A stretch of DNA of 64,000 nucleotides. Origin: Osedax fenrisi. Taxonomy: Eukaryota > Annelida > Polychaeta > Sabellida > Siboglinidae. The position numbers and the translations under genes were made by a program. The notes under the pieces are model-generated. The model saw nothing but the letters and a program-made list of their open reading frames with translations. It had not been told where the DNA came from and made no database searches. This document shows, in pieces, positions 39,131 to 52,248 of this stretch. The stretch lies in the NCBI GenBank assembly GCA_964019155.1, contig OZ025239.1:113514020-113578019 (forward strand). The letters are read 5' to 3'. The first letter of the stretch is position 1. Every line of letters begins with the position of its first letter.

Positions 39131-40932
39131 TTATTGTTATTGTTATTCTATTTTGTTCACCCTATCCAGGAACTAAGATGAACTTTTCACTTATAACCAT
39201 ATGGCACTAATATCCCTTCGAATCCGCTCTCATGTTAAGGCATAGTTTTAACCCTGTGAATCCCAGCCATTTTTAATCAAATGTGAAAATAATCTATATT
39301 TAACAGAAAGTGTACGCATCTTTTACAAAATGATTATTCGTATTCAAATATTGATAATTATATATAATAAGTTATATTTATTTTATAAAGTATAAGCTAT
39401 ATTATATAAATCTGGAAAAAAAAATTGGATTTGAATTATTATTTGTAATATTATACTTAATTAATTATAATAATTATAATTAATTGCTAATTAAAATAGT
39501 TTCATATTTCAATAAATAAATAAATAAATACTCCATATAATATTATAATATACATACATATTCTAATGGATAAAATGTTTATAACATTCTACTTAATAAT
39601 AAACTGAAAAAATATTATATATTAATTAATTATTATATTAATTAATTAAATTATTTATTAAAATTAATCAAGTATTTTCATAATAAATATTATATAGTGT
39701 TGTATTTTGACATAATACTCTAAATCTAAGATATAAAGACATATTTTAAAGAACCCTATCACCTTTATTGGATATTATTACATATAAAATCATTTTTATT
39801 AAATAATTTAACTACTGAGTTTTTTTTAATATTAGTATATATCCACCAAATGAAAAAGAATTAAATTATATAAATTATGTGCGATTTGAGATGCGTGGGA
39901 TTCACATGTTTTAACCATAGCCGATCATTTATTTATACACAATTATATATGATCACTTCTAAATATTATTTTAATACCTATTTTATTGGTCCGGACGGGG
40001 CTTGATCTCGCGTCCTACTGTTTTTTTTATCTAACGCTTAGCCAACTTAACCACACAAGAAGTTATTATATTCTCAATTATATGTTGTTATTTTAATTTT
40101 GTTTTGGCTGACTATTTTTACCCATTAAAAGAAATTATATACATATTTTACTTAATAATTAAAATAATTAACTAAATGGCTCTAGACTATAGATTCTAGA
40201 GAACATTATAATGTCCCTACGAAAGCCGATCATTTGTGTATACAAAATAATATAAATCACTTTAATATTATTATAAGATCTATTTAATTGTAATAGTCCG
40301 GAAGAAGCTTGAACCTGAGTCCAACTGCTTATGAATCTAACGTCGTAGTCAACTGGGCTATCCAGACATTCTCTCTCTCTATATATATAATAGATTAGTA
40401 TGGATACAACACGAACCGATACCAAAAGGTATGAATGCGTTCGGCAGATCTGACATCAGCTCCTCTCCGTCCATCCATCTGTCCGGTGAGAAAGTGTCCG
40501 GACTCGACCAGTACCTGTCCGAAGTAAGACATTCCGATAGGTTCGCGTAGATCAGAGTTCGTTCCGGAAGTAGGTACCCGCCGAGCTCCACCGGGGCCGA
40601 AATACAGTGCAACACTCCACCCGGACCTTGTGGGGAGAGTAACAGTGGAATCTAGGGCCTATATTGTAGGTCTAGCTTTCGGGGATGATACACGTGTATC
40701 TGGTACCAGATAAACAGATAGATAATATTTATCGATTAGAGTCAATACGATATGTAATAATACATAATAATGACATACAAATATAAAGAATAACAATAAA
40801 TATATATATATATATATATATATTTTTGATTGTGATTTACACACACCTAAAATGCGTGAGTTATCGATATATTTAAAATCTAATTACATGTGAAGTTGTA
40901 TACTATAATTTCATAGGCTACAACTCTACATG

Positions 40933-40975
<43 letters not shown>

Positions 40976-41796
40976 TAAAACCTCTCTATAAGAAACCTCT
41001 TTATAAGAAAAACCTCTTTATAAGAAAATTGTTCACACATTTGGTTGGAATTCAACCTTTTCCACATTAAAAAAACCTCTTTATAAGAAAATATTATAAG
41101 AAAAATATAAGAAAAACCTCTTTATAAGAAACTTATTGTATAAAAATATAAAAAATAATTACATAAATAGAATTATTGTATATAGATACAAATTATAGAA
41201 ATTAATTATTATATAAGATATTTTTTTTTCTTACAAATATTTTATATTACATAAATAGCTCGCAATGAATTAAAATTATATTAATAATTGTTATTGTATA
41301 TCCATAAATTTATTAAAATTAATTAATAAATGTTATTTATATCCTTGAATTTATTAAAATTAATTAATAAATATTATTGTAGATTGTATCCATAAATGTA
41401 TTAAAATTAATTAATAAATGTTATTATATCCTTAAATGTATTGATGATATAATGTATTACATTATACAATTAATTTTTAAATAATAGATTATTATAATAT
41501 TCATTATATTATATTCATCAATGATGATTCTAATTTATAATTGCAAATGTAAATCTAATAAAATTTCATTATGTATTAACATGTCTAAGCGCAAACAATA
41601 CAGTATACATTTTAAATATAATATAATTAAAGAAGTTGATGAAGGTTTACTAAACAATCAAGAATTATGTAGGATACATAATATTTCTCCATATTTATTA
41701 TCAAAATCATTGGAAAAGTAAAAACCTCTTTATAAGAAAACCTCTCTATAAGAAAAAAAGTATCGAAAAAAAATAGTTTCTTATATAGAGGTTTTA

Positions 41797-41865
<69 letters not shown>

Positions 41866-44800
41866 GGTATAGTAATTATGCTCATAATAAGAATTATATA
41901 AATTATCATTAGTGATTATTACTGACGATTATCGTGATCTATTAACATACATAATATAACCATACTCTCGTATCAACATTTCCTACCTATATTGGCTATA
42001 CGTAGTATCTCGAGCAGGGTGGCTTCCATATAAGGTAATGTTCCGTTGTCCTTCCACATAGGCTCGCGTCCTGTTCCTATTACCTAATCGATTGTCATGT
42101 CATCATAATAGTAGCAGCGATATTGTTATTTAAATAACTAATTAGTTTTGTGAGCGTAACCACCACCATTAGCCAATGTTATTATTGTTATTTACTATGT
42201 TATTATTGTTATTGTTATCGTTATACTTAGGTGGAATCCTTTCATCCCATCCAGGAACTTAGATGAAGTTTTCACTTTTACCATATGTCTATAATGTCCC
42301 TTCGAAGCCGCTCTCATGTTAATGCATCCTTGGTTTTAACGAGAACCGATCATTTTTTATACAAATTATATATGATCACTTCTAAATATTATGTTAAGAC
42401 CTATTATAAAGTGCTGGACGGGGCTCGAACCCGCGTCCTACTGCTTGTGTGTCTGACGCCTTAGACGACTGACCAACACATGCAATTATAGTTACGCATG
42501 CACTATACATATAAGTCTATTGTAACACCAACACACTACTACCCTGTGTATTTCCTGCCTACATCGGAGCTGGACATCCGGATAGTGGACCAAGTATAAC
42601 ACCAGCCAGTTCAGGATAGTGCTAGTGGTCTCGGAACCGGTCAGAAATAAGTCATATATGATAGTGAACATGTCGATTTCTAAATGCATGAAGTGTCGTA
42701 TGTAGAATATAGTATATAATGTACTATATAATGTACTATATAATGTACTATATAATGTACTATATCATGTACTATATAATGTACTATAGAATGTACTATA
42801 TCATGTACTATATCATGTACTATATAATGTACTATATAATGTACTATATCATGTACTATATAATGTATTATATAATGTACTATAGTATATATATTATATA
42901 TAATATATATATAATGTACTATATAATGTACTATATAATGTACTATATAATGTACTATATAATGTACTATATAATGTACTATATTACATTAAGCACCGCT
43001 TAATGTCGGAAAACTTACAAAGTATATACCCATCAATTTTATAAATTGTTATCTTACACTCAGAATAATTAGCTAGTAAATTTGACTAGATAGCTAGGTA
43101 ATTTAAAAAACATAAGCTAGTCATTGTATAAATTACTAGATTTTATAAATATTATTTCTTATAAGTTAGTCATTTTCGCAAATATTTATAATCCGAGTAC
43201 GGTATAAATTAATTTTAATAAGCAATATGACTACTCTAGAAATTACTAGATTATGATATCAAATAAAAGGTTAATACTTTTACATCCACGATCGGTTATT
43301 ATACTTGTACTTATCGATAACCTGATATTTTATCTTCGTTGTCTTCGAGTTCACATTTAAGATAATAATCTATGAAATCTCTAAGTTGATTAACGTCGAA
43401 GTCCAGTCTGTGTTTCTCTATTTCACTCGTAATGAACGCATACAGTTCCTTTTTAGCTTTTGCTAGCCGATTTATCGAAGGCTGTAATATATCAATATAT
43501 ATATGTTGATTATTTTTTATTTATAAATTTGTAGTTGCCGAGAACGGAGTAGTGGCCGTTTTAATTAACGCTTAAATGGTGCTAAATAGAATAAAAAGTT
43601 CTATATACAATATTTAGATAATCAAAATGTCTATAATATAAAGACATTTTTTTTTTAAATAATTAATTAATTAATCTAATTTATTACATAATAATTTTTT
43701 ATCAAATTTTAACAAAAACATGATTATATATATTTATACTTATTTATGTGAATACAATAAGGTGCGTATGTATCATAAATATAATTATTTAATATTACAT
43801 AATTAAAAATATATAAATGTAATACATTACGAGACACCTGTTGCATATTCTGATACTACCGTCCACTACCCCAGACTTGCCTTATTTTAATGATTTGTTA
43901 TGCCTTTTTTAATACCTAATATTAATTTAATAACTAATTTAATCATTAATATTATTAAGTACTTTATAAAAGTGAAATCACATTATTATAGACCTATATG
44001 ATTTATAGCTAATTCAATAAAAATAAGATCTTAAAATTCAGTATTTATCGATATATTAGAAGTATGCTGAGGCATATAAATTATCGGCCACTACTCCGTT
44101 ATCTCCCCTATATATTCTTTTTGTATATTCTCATATTAAAAAATAATTTAATTAACAACCTAATAATTCAGAGATAATCAACTAATTAACACATATAAGA
44201 TAATATTAATATTATATGAATTCCTTACGTATTCCATAACGTATAATACCACACGTACAATGTACCACGTACATTGTACGTAGTACATTATGTTAGTTTA
44301 AGTAGTTAGTAATACTTGTATAATGTAAACCCATTTAGTAATATTAGTTAATCTATTATAGTCAATATATTATTATAATAATTATTATTATAAGATGTGG
44401 TTTTAACAACCAGGCAATTGTAGAAGCAGAGCTTATTGAGAAAACCACCCTTATCATTCTGACAAGTCCTAAAAAGAACAATTATAATTGGAATAATAAA
44501 TTACTAAAAAAAAGAATAAATTAATATAACATAAACTTATATATAAGTTGACTTACTATTTACATTGAATATAATTATGAATAAGATCAAATATTTGTAT
44601 TTGTAAAGGATTCACAAAATGATCAAAAAATCATCATATAATATATAAAAATAAAAAATAAACATTAAGAAAACTAAAACTACAAAAAAAATAAAAACAG
44701 ACAAGAAAGGTTAAGAATAGTAAATATATAAAAATTTAATATAAAAAATAATATATATGTATATGTATTGGCAAATATTCAAAATTAAATTTATAAATAT

Positions 44801-47800
44801 CTACACAAAGTAACAAATATTTATATAGTCTTTAAGTTAAGAATTGAACAAGAATATGTAGAGATAAAGTATATTACTTATTTAATATAATATAGATTAT
44901 TTTTTTATGTAGATAAATCGAAGCGTAATTATATATAATTATTTATACTATAGTATAAAATATGGATATAAAGAAAAATTAATGTAAAAGTCTAAGTAAA
45001 GAAAAAATATATCAAAAATATTAAAATATAATTTGAGGTAGAAAATAATAGTAGATCAAAAAAATCACAAGGTTAACAAATAATTAAAAATATTATTTCT
45101 GAAGAGGGAAATAGATACTAATTTTCATTTATCAATATTTAATTAATTCCAAAGTCTTGGTCCATATGATATTACAGAATTATTCATATAGTTATAATTA
45201 TTATAAGGCTGTATGAAATCAAAAGTAATTCTTGTATTACTTTTCTTTTTAGTTATTCTTTTATAATGTTTATAAATACATTGGTATACATATTATTGTT
45301 TAATATTTACATAAATCAAAGATATTTACTAACTTATGATCTATAAATTGTTTTTTTGAATTAAAATCTAGGTTTAGGTTTATAGGTTTATAGGTTATAG
45401 GTATATTATAGGTTTAGAAAAATTAATTTCAATACTTTTTTTGGTATAACATGAATACATTTTATATTAGATTTATAAGTATGCCCTATATTTCTAAACA
45501 ATAAATTAAACGGGGATAAAAAATTACATAATAAAGTTTAATCTTAACTGATTCATAAAGGCAGAATGATACATTTTTTATAATCCAATAGTTTTTAATA
45601 ATTTATTCTTTAGAAATTATAAATGAGATTTCCAGTTCAATGAACTATCGATGATTAGCCCAAGGAACTTTGTTACATACACACGAACTAAAGGCTAATT
45701 TTCAATTACTATTTCAAATTCTATAGAATCCTATATCATAGATATATAGGTATATCATTTCTAAAGGATATGCAGTGAGTTTTATACAATAATATTTTAA
45801 TATATATATATATTATAAATAATTAGATATCTATAATAAATAATATCCCATAGAATTTAGTATACTACAATGATGTTATATTAATATTAAGATTTCTAAC
45901 AAAAATGTGTTTACTTATCCAGGTGGGCAGAAAGCTCGTGAGAAAAATTGGTGCGCCGCCATTATCGAACACCGCCCGTACACATCTCAGTATGTCCTGG
46001 AACTTCGCATCGCTGTGGTCGTATCTAAATACAAACATACATGTAGTGTTATTATTATTAATAATAATAATATTTATTAGAATAATTTTAATTTTTTTTT
46101 CTGTTAAATTATAATGATATTTATATAATATTTCTTCTAAAGGGCTTCAAAATAATATTACTATTTTATATTGTTATTGCCCATAATTAGTGTTATTAAT
46201 TATTTTATATTAGGAAATTGGATATATTATGATTAATTAGATATATTGGATATATTAGATATATTACAAATACTTTTCAATAGAGCTAATTACTTTTATT
46301 CGAAAACTTAAATGTATACTGATTTCGATCGCTACAGCAGTGTGTAAACTGATGTTCAACTATTGCGATACGTTACACTCGAGTAATATATCATTGGGTA
46401 CATTTCTTAAGTAGTTAAGTACTTTAAATATATTGAGTACTTTGCTATAACATATTCGTTACTTTTAATATGATAAATAGAATGTCCGTAGCGAAATATT
46501 GTGACTTATTTGTTGGGCTATGCAACAGAGTGCGTTATTCGACTTTATTCGACCTAGAAGAAATCGCAGTCGTTAGTGGGCAGTCAGGTTATTTAACCTG
46601 AATTCGCTCTAACTCGACCAAATTCAAATATGTCAACATAGTACACATAAATACATTGGGTATACACAGATAGAAGTTCGAATGCATAGACTTAACACAC
46701 ACTCGACATAAGGCTAACACGTACCCTAAGAATACAATGAACACATAACCTTTCATTAAAGATCATCGAACATATCATATTAGAAACGCTGCTATATATT
46801 GTAAATTTAGGATTAACCGGAGCTCCTTCGAGTTTCAAGAATATGTTCACCATTTGTCTTGCTTCATCCTGAAAATAATTGAATTTATTAATTATTATAT
46901 ATATTAATATATATATTAATAGACATAATAGATAAATATTAACTTGAATAGCCATATAAAGGGAATGTTTTCCTAAACCCAATTGTTTCATAGTATGTAT
47001 TATGAACTTTCTATTTTTCTTCAACTTTGGTCCATTTTGCCATATAATTCCATTGTCTCTCTTTCCGTCAAATATATGCATGTGAAGAGGACGGTCTGAG
47101 AAATAGGCGGCCTTCTCGATAAATGCTTCGTAAATCAACTGAATTAATATTTATTATTAATCATAGGTCTCTGTTATATTGATGATGAGTATTATATTTT
47201 ATTGAGTATTATACTAATAATATATTATTTTAATAATCATATACAATAATTATGTTAAATGGTCCGCAAATTTACTACAGTATACTATAGTATATATACT
47301 ACATTATATATACTACAGTATATATATACTATATTATTAACCAGTAAATTGGCGAACCATTTAACATCATATATATATATATATATATATTAATATATGA
47401 TATTTATAATATATAGAAATGTTACCGGTAATATACAATATTATATACTTTACATAACATTGCATAACACTTACATCTACGTCATTAATCATAATTAGAT
47501 CGTATCCCATTCCCATGTATACGTGCACCATTTTTCCGTATGCGTTCATCAAGTCGTGGAATTTATCCATCATTCTCTTTTCGCTTGTCGGTCTTATTGA
47601 ATAAGAACTTCCTGGTATTAATTGATTGATTGAATGATTAATTTATAATGATTATAATAAGATAATACGCTATTTTATCAAAACATATAATAGTATCGTT
47701 AAGGTTTATACTATTAGTATATTATTTTTATAATTTATATTCTATAGAATATTATAATACATTATTAATAAGTAGGTTATATAATACATTATTAATAATC

Positions 47801-47846
47801 TTTAATAAGTATTCTATTCAAAAGTATTGATGAATAAAGACTAACT

Positions 47847-47898
<52 letters not shown>

Positions 47899-48181
47899 TA
47901 ATTGTACATTATAAATGTACATATATAAATTATTTTTAATAAATTAATTATAAAAGAATTATATAATATATATAATAATATTAACCAATTATTGGCCAAG
48001 ATTTCGGTCCTGGCGGCCATCTTGGAATTATTGAATATTTGTTTCGTCTGCTCCTATTCCATAAATAACCGACCAATAGCGTTGAAGAGATTACTAGTAA
48101 GTTTTTTGTGTTTACATGTTTGTTAAAGTCATATTGAAATAGTAATTCTTTTGATTCTTCTAGAGTTCTGAAAGAAAACAT
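38841..48181 (-). CDS. Cytochrome P450, CYP2-clan type, copy B (10 exons, 519 aa)
   Basis: Second complete paralogue of the array. Exons in coding order: 48181-47986, 47611-47475, 47138-46944, 46868-46750, 46024-45901, 43481-43322, 42679-42543, 42083-41987, 40626-40417, 39025-38841. The sum is 1560 bp. Nine of ten exon lengths equal those of copy A (exon 1 is one codon shorter), and all intron phases are the same. Motifs seen: PPGP hinge, I-helix DLFLTGSETTST, ExxR as EILR, FSPDRW, heme loop FGIGQRKCPG then NNLAKMEI. WxxxR is again LxxxR. The reading frame is intact, so it is probably functional. Introns host a 12-bp minisatellite (42.7-43.0 kb), a SINE (42.2-42.5), a Tigger derivative (40.97-41.8), a SINE split by a MITE (39.1-40.1) and LINE remnants (45.1-45.7). 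Its intron 8 resembles that of copy C, not copy A. Confidence 0.93.
39131..40066 (-). mobile_element. SINE split by a MITE, intron 9 of P450 B
   Basis: The tail and distal body lie at 39131-39253 and the rest of the body plus head at 39908-40066. The two parts join at GTTTTAACC, the duplicated target of the MITE at 39254-39907. The MITE is therefore younger than the SINE. Confidence 0.8.
39254..39907. mobile_element. MITE with 9-bp target duplication inserted in a SINE
   Basis: The ends CTGTGAATCCCA and TGGGATTCACAT (11 of 12 complementary) are flanked by GTTTTAACC at 39245-39253 and 39908-39916. Comparison with other SINE copies in the window shows the interruption point exactly. No ORF. 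An 8-9 bp duplication fits hAT- or Mutator-type elements. Confidence 0.75.
40176..40368 (-). mobile_element. Degenerate SINE copy, intron 9 of P450 B
   Basis: Body motifs GTCCCTACGAAAGCCGATC and a worn head (TCCGGAAGAAGCTTGAACC, then CAACTGGGCTATCCAGAC) in minus orientation. The tail is lost. Confidence 0.65.
40973..41799 (+). mobile_element. Tigger/pogo-like deletion derivative with TA target sites
   Basis: The ends are CAGTAAAACCTCTCTATAAG at 40973 and its near-exact inverse complement ending 41799, with TA on both sides (40971-40972 and 41800-41801). Several copies of ACCTCTTTATAAGAAA lie in tandem inside both ends. CAGT-starting ends of this kind plus TA duplication are typical of Tigger/pogo elements. 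It sits in intron 8 of P450 B and retains the beginning of a transposase-like ORF. (TA)n tracts on both sides may have been the insertion target or grown later. Confidence 0.85.
41581..41721 (+). pseudogene. N-terminal remnant of a Tigger-like transposase (psq/CENP-B HTH), 46 aa
   Basis: The short ORF begins MSKRKQYSIHFKYNIIKEV and ends LLSKSLEK before a TAA. It resembles the start of CENP-B/Tigger proteins, where a pipsqueak-type helix-turn-helix binds the element ends. The catalytic DDE domain is absent: the coding sequence stops where the inner copies of the terminal repeat begin, which suggests an internal deletion. It could at most encode a small DNA-binding peptide; more likely it is a fossil. 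Confidence 0.65.
41800..41860. repeat. (TA)n microsatellite bordering the Tigger element
   Basis: About 30 TA units starting at the right TA target site of the element; a second tract (40936-40972) borders the left side. Confidence 0.9.
42190..42488 (-). mobile_element. tRNA-derived SINE, intron 7 of P450 B
   Basis: ATTGTT-type tail complement followed by body and head complement with GGCTCGAACCCGCGTCC (B box in complement). Nearly full length, same orientation as the gene. Confidence 0.85.
42712..42986. repeat. 12-bp minisatellite (ATGTACTATATA)n, intron 6 of P450 B
   Basis: About 22 units of ATGTACTATATA with single-base variants (TCATG, AGAATG) and one AT-rich break at 42880-42915. The unit is a multiple of 3, which creates a spurious repeating open frame on the plus strand. 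Confidence 0.9.
45130..45720 (-). mobile_element. Decayed LINE fragment in intron 5 of P450 B
   Basis: Minus-strand translation near 45690-45620 gives VTKFLGLIIDSSLNWKSHL, the RT thumb motif 'KYLGVxIDxxLxWKxHI' of LINE ORF2. Further on, 45190-45140 gives SVISYGPRLWN, resembling the C-terminal 'APRLWNSL' motif. Stops and shifts lie between them. It is a dead fragment with no overlap with P450 B exons. Confidence 0.55.
47252..47367. mobile_element. Small inverted-repeat MITE (116 bp), intron 2 of P450 B
   Basis: ATGTTAAATGGTCCGCAAAT at the left and, in complement, GGCGAACCATTTAACAT at the right form about 25-bp arms with few mismatches. The centre is TATACTAC-rich. No clear target duplication. 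Confidence 0.45.
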
Positions 48182-48487
48182 CTATGAATGTAATAGTATA
48201 ATAATAATTATTATTATATATTATTATATATTAATAATTATTATACTTTAAAGTATTATAATTAATAGGATATAAGTTAATTTATGATTTGAATATGTAC
48301 ACATAATTTAGTTTACATTCATATAATCAGATTTAAATATTAATTATATTATATTTTACATAATATGACAATTTGTATTACAAATAAATATTAGATATAC
48401 ACATAGATGTAGATTAGAAAATAATGAAATAGTAAAATAAAGATCAATAACATTAGGTTTATTAATATGATACAATACATACACACT

Positions 48488-48549
<62 letters not shown>

Positions 48550-49490
48550 TGTGAATTATAAAAGCTAGTTCTAATAAATTATAATTTATATGAGATTTAT
48601 AAATACTAAAGAAAATACCTAATTACTCAGTAAACCAGTGTAAACATTCAGTATACTGAATATATACCATATTTTTTATAGTCAACACATTAAGATTTAT
48701 TTTGAGATAAATACTTATTATACATATAAAATGAGGTATTTCATAATATTGTGATTTTATTAAAATATAAATGTCATAAAGTCAAAATTATAGATATATC
48801 GATTAATGTAATATACATTTAAATGAATTTAGCATTACGTAACAGAAATCGATATATCTACATAACAACTTTAAACTTTATATCGATGGTATCGCTCTGT
48901 GTTAATTTCATAGCTTGATCCATGTAAATGTTTGTTTTTCTTGTATTTTATATTTTTATCGTCTGTAAAGTATATTTCGTTATTTTTCTATAGAATAAAT
49001 TCCACTAGGTGAGATTGCCTCATTCTTCTTTCTGCATCTCATCGGGTAGGTACTAATATTATTATTATCTTATATTATTATTATTATGTTATATTATTAT
49101 TATTATTTTCAACATGTCTTTGTTTAGATTAAGGGCATATAATAAATAAATAAACTATATAAGAACATTCACTTTATTACAATAGGCGGTGCGAACCGGG
49201 ATACTCTATCATACACAAATACCCGGCGATATTCAGTTACAGAAGGAATTCTATGTGGCCTCTCTACTAGATATATTCCAAAATGTTAGCTCTATTTATA
49301 TTGTTATTTTTATAAACGTGTTATTATTTGTGTGTAGTATATATCTACTATATAATCGATATGCGTGTGGTATTCGGATCTGATATCGGTGTCCCTGATT
49401 CTATATCAGTTGACTCGTGCACCTATACATGTATACCTATACCTGTGCCTAGATTTAACGCTGGTATTATTTCGCAACCCTAATCTGTAT
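48182..49490. other. 5' flank of P450 B
   Basis: AT-rich, with (TA)n at 48489-48541. The stretch 48980-49165 (CTCATTCTTCTTTCTGCATC, (ATT)n, GGGCATATAATAAATAAATA) resembles a LINE 3' tail on the plus strand, weakly. No gene seen. Confidence 0.35.
48489..48541. repeat. (TA)n microsatellite upstream of P450 B
   Basis: About 26 TA units roughly 0.3 kb upstream of the start codon of P450 B. Confidence 0.9.
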
Positions 49491-49499
49491 TACCCAGCT

Positions 49500-49945
49500 A
49501 ACAGTAATAGAAGCATAACAGCAGCATAATAGAATATCTGATAAGAATAGAAGCATAATAGCGGCATAATAGCATTACAAATTAATAGCAGCATAATAGC
49601 AGCATAATATACTTACTACAGCAGCATAATATACTTACTACAGCAGCATAATATACTTACTACAGCAGCATAATAGCAGCATAATATACACAAAAACAAA
49701 CTTTATAATAGCAGCATAATAGCAGCATAATATACTTACTATGGCAGCATAATAGCAGCATAATATACACAAAAACAAACATTATAATAGCAGCATAATA
49801 GCAGCATAACATACTTACTACAGCAGCATAATAGCAGCATAATATACAAAAAAACAAACTTTATAATAGCATAATAATAGCAGCATAATATACTTACTAT
49901 GGCAGCATAATAGCAGCATAATATACACAAAAACAAACATTATAA
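49500..49945. repeat. AGCAGCATAATA minisatellite, 79-bp higher-order unit
   Basis: AGCAGCATAATA recurs throughout. From about 49600 it is organised in a roughly 79-bp unit with ATACTTACTA and CACAAAAACAAACTTTATAA spacers, about four times. The array follows CCCAGCTAACAGTAA, which also begins the related tract at 51344. Confidence 0.85.
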
Positions 49946-50312
49946 TAAGTTACATTTTGAATTTAAACCTTGACCCAAGTTTAATAATAATACTAATCTT
50001 TGGTAATAATCTTAGAGAGCCAATAATATTATGTATTATTTATGTGACGATATATATTTATCGTCCCAATTTACTCGTTTTACTTATATAATATATATTC
50101 TTCTATTCAACAATTGAGATTACGAGGAGAGTAAGGAGAGTACATTGATACAAGGTTATAATTAATTATATTTAATATTATATATTGTAACATGATATAA
50201 GATAAATAATGTAACTTAATGTTAAGTTATAATAAGTTAATATTAATTTATAATACAATTTTTTTTTAATTTTAAAATTTTAAAATAATACTTTTAAATT
50301 AATTTAATTGTA

Positions 50313-50358
<46 letters not shown>

Positions 50359-51343
50359 TACAATTTATATATGCATGTATGCATATAGATACATACATGC
50401 ATGTATAATATCAATATTACAATTTACAAAATCCTATTAATCCTTATACAATTAACTTATATGGAATAGTATGTAATAGTTATAATATACTATTTTATAT
50501 AAATATATATATTAATTATTTTATGTGGATTTAATTAATTTGAATTGATTTTTATTAATTCATTTTATTTCATTTGAATTTAATTTTATTATTCCATTTG
50601 AATTGTTTTTATGTAATTTGAATTGATTTTTATTAATTCATTTGAAATTAATTTATTTCATTTGAATTTAATTTAATTTTGATGTAATATCTAGTATAAT
50701 TCTTCACTGATATGCATATAAATATATAGTAGTGTAATTTACCCTTATGCCTTATATTTAGATCACATGATCCTCCCATATATTTATTCTATAATTTCTA
50801 ATATTATTATGTCTCAATTTTTGATTGTTTGCCTATTAGATCTATTATTTATTAATTATAGCTATTCCTGATACTGTATTGCTAGTATATACAATAAAAT
50901 AAATTATAGCTAAAATACAAAAAAATTTAGAAAAATATTAGTTTACAATATTTCAAATAATAGTCGACAAATTATTGTAAAATATTCTAACAAATATTTA
51001 AAAATAATACAAAATATTTTTTTAAATATAATATTCATATCTTATAATATTTATATAATTATAATATCTTAAAATAATAATATTTCAACAATTAGTTGAA
51101 AAATATAAAAAATAATATTTTAAAAAATACAAAAAAATTTACAAAAATAGTTAACCATTTTTTTTTAAATATTTTAACAAATTGTTTATAAATATTCAAA
51201 TTGTTTATAATATTTCATAAAAGTTCCAGGAAGATTTTACATGAAAAAAAAATCATTTGAATGGCTTTTCGAATTTATATGTGTCGAGTTTTTTTCAGTC
51301 AAACTATAGTTTGATATGACTATATATAGTTTGTATTATAATC
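49946..51343. other. AT-rich spacer with palindromic TA/ATGCATG tracts
   Basis: A (TA)n palindrome at 50305-50365, an ATGCATG-rich inverted stretch at 50370-50405, and repeated TTTGAATTGATTTTTATTAA at 50540-50680. No gene seen. Confidence 0.5.
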
Positions 51344-51590
51344 CCAGCTAACAGTAAGAGCAGTATAATATCAGCATAACAACATATGCTAGAGCCTCAA
51401 ATGTTTACATTGTGCTATTATGCTGCTATTATATGTCTATTATGCTGCTATTATGCTGCTATTAATTTGTCATGCTATTATGCTGCTGTTATGCTGCTAT
51501 TATGCTGATATTATGCTAATATTATGCTGCTATTAATTTTAAAAGTATATTATGCTGCTATTATGCTTCTATTATTATAATAGATCAGAT
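51344..51590. repeat. TATTATGCTGCT repeat tract, inverse of the 49.5 kb array
   Basis: It begins CCCAGCTAACAGTAAGAGCA, then the complement motif TATTATGCTGC many times, and ends ATTATGCTTCTATTATTAT. The shared start and inverted repeats suggest the same element family as 49494-49945, with local expansion there. Confidence 0.65.
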
Positions 51591-52248
51591 TCAAGATTAG
51601 AGAATGCATATTTACGTTGTAGTCTACGAAGTAGTTGCCTCAGATTAACAAGTTCAATATTAGAACAGTGACACTTATAATAAGTTCGGTTGATAAGAGT
51701 AATTGAACGGTACACAAATATCAAGCGAATGAGATAATGCCAAATTTAAATAATCAAAAAGTGTAGGAAAATCAGAAGATATACTGTTGTTAAGTTAATG
51801 GAATATATTCCATATCTCTTCCATCTTCTCAATCTATAACTATATTTGGTTTCACTATAAGCTCTCACCTATACTAATCTCCATACGTTAATAATATGAT
51901 ACGAACTGCTAACCATTTTCTATATAATATTAGAAATTATCGTTATAAGCTTACCTTTACCATGACTAAATGTTTAATTCACTCGCTAGTATTCAGTAGA
52001 CTTATCTACTAATGTTATTATTGTATACGTTACCTGTTAACCTGGTCCTACTGATTTTTTAAATTTTATTATGTGCATATAAAATTATGTTTATATAGTG
52101 TATAAATTATACAGTATAATATACACACACAGTGTATGTTTATTTATTGTTTATTTATACCCTGAGTATTTCACATTGTGCGTCAATATTAGTAACAGAG
52201 TATAGGTACCCTAATAGTAAATTATCAGTAGTGATATTATTACTAGTA

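Noticed and set aside
42712..42986. CRISPR-like array
   Set aside because: Units are adjacent with no unique spacers, and this is animal DNA.
42719..43003. 94-codon open frame repeating MYYI
   Set aside because: Pure product of the 12-bp minisatellite; no start context, no domain.
45905..46114. 69-codon plus-strand open frame
   Set aside because: Antisense shadow of P450 B exon 5 (46024-45901).
49660..49936. Two open frames rich in Cys, Tyr and Ala
   Set aside because: They are the 79-bp satellite read in one frame, offset by exactly one unit.
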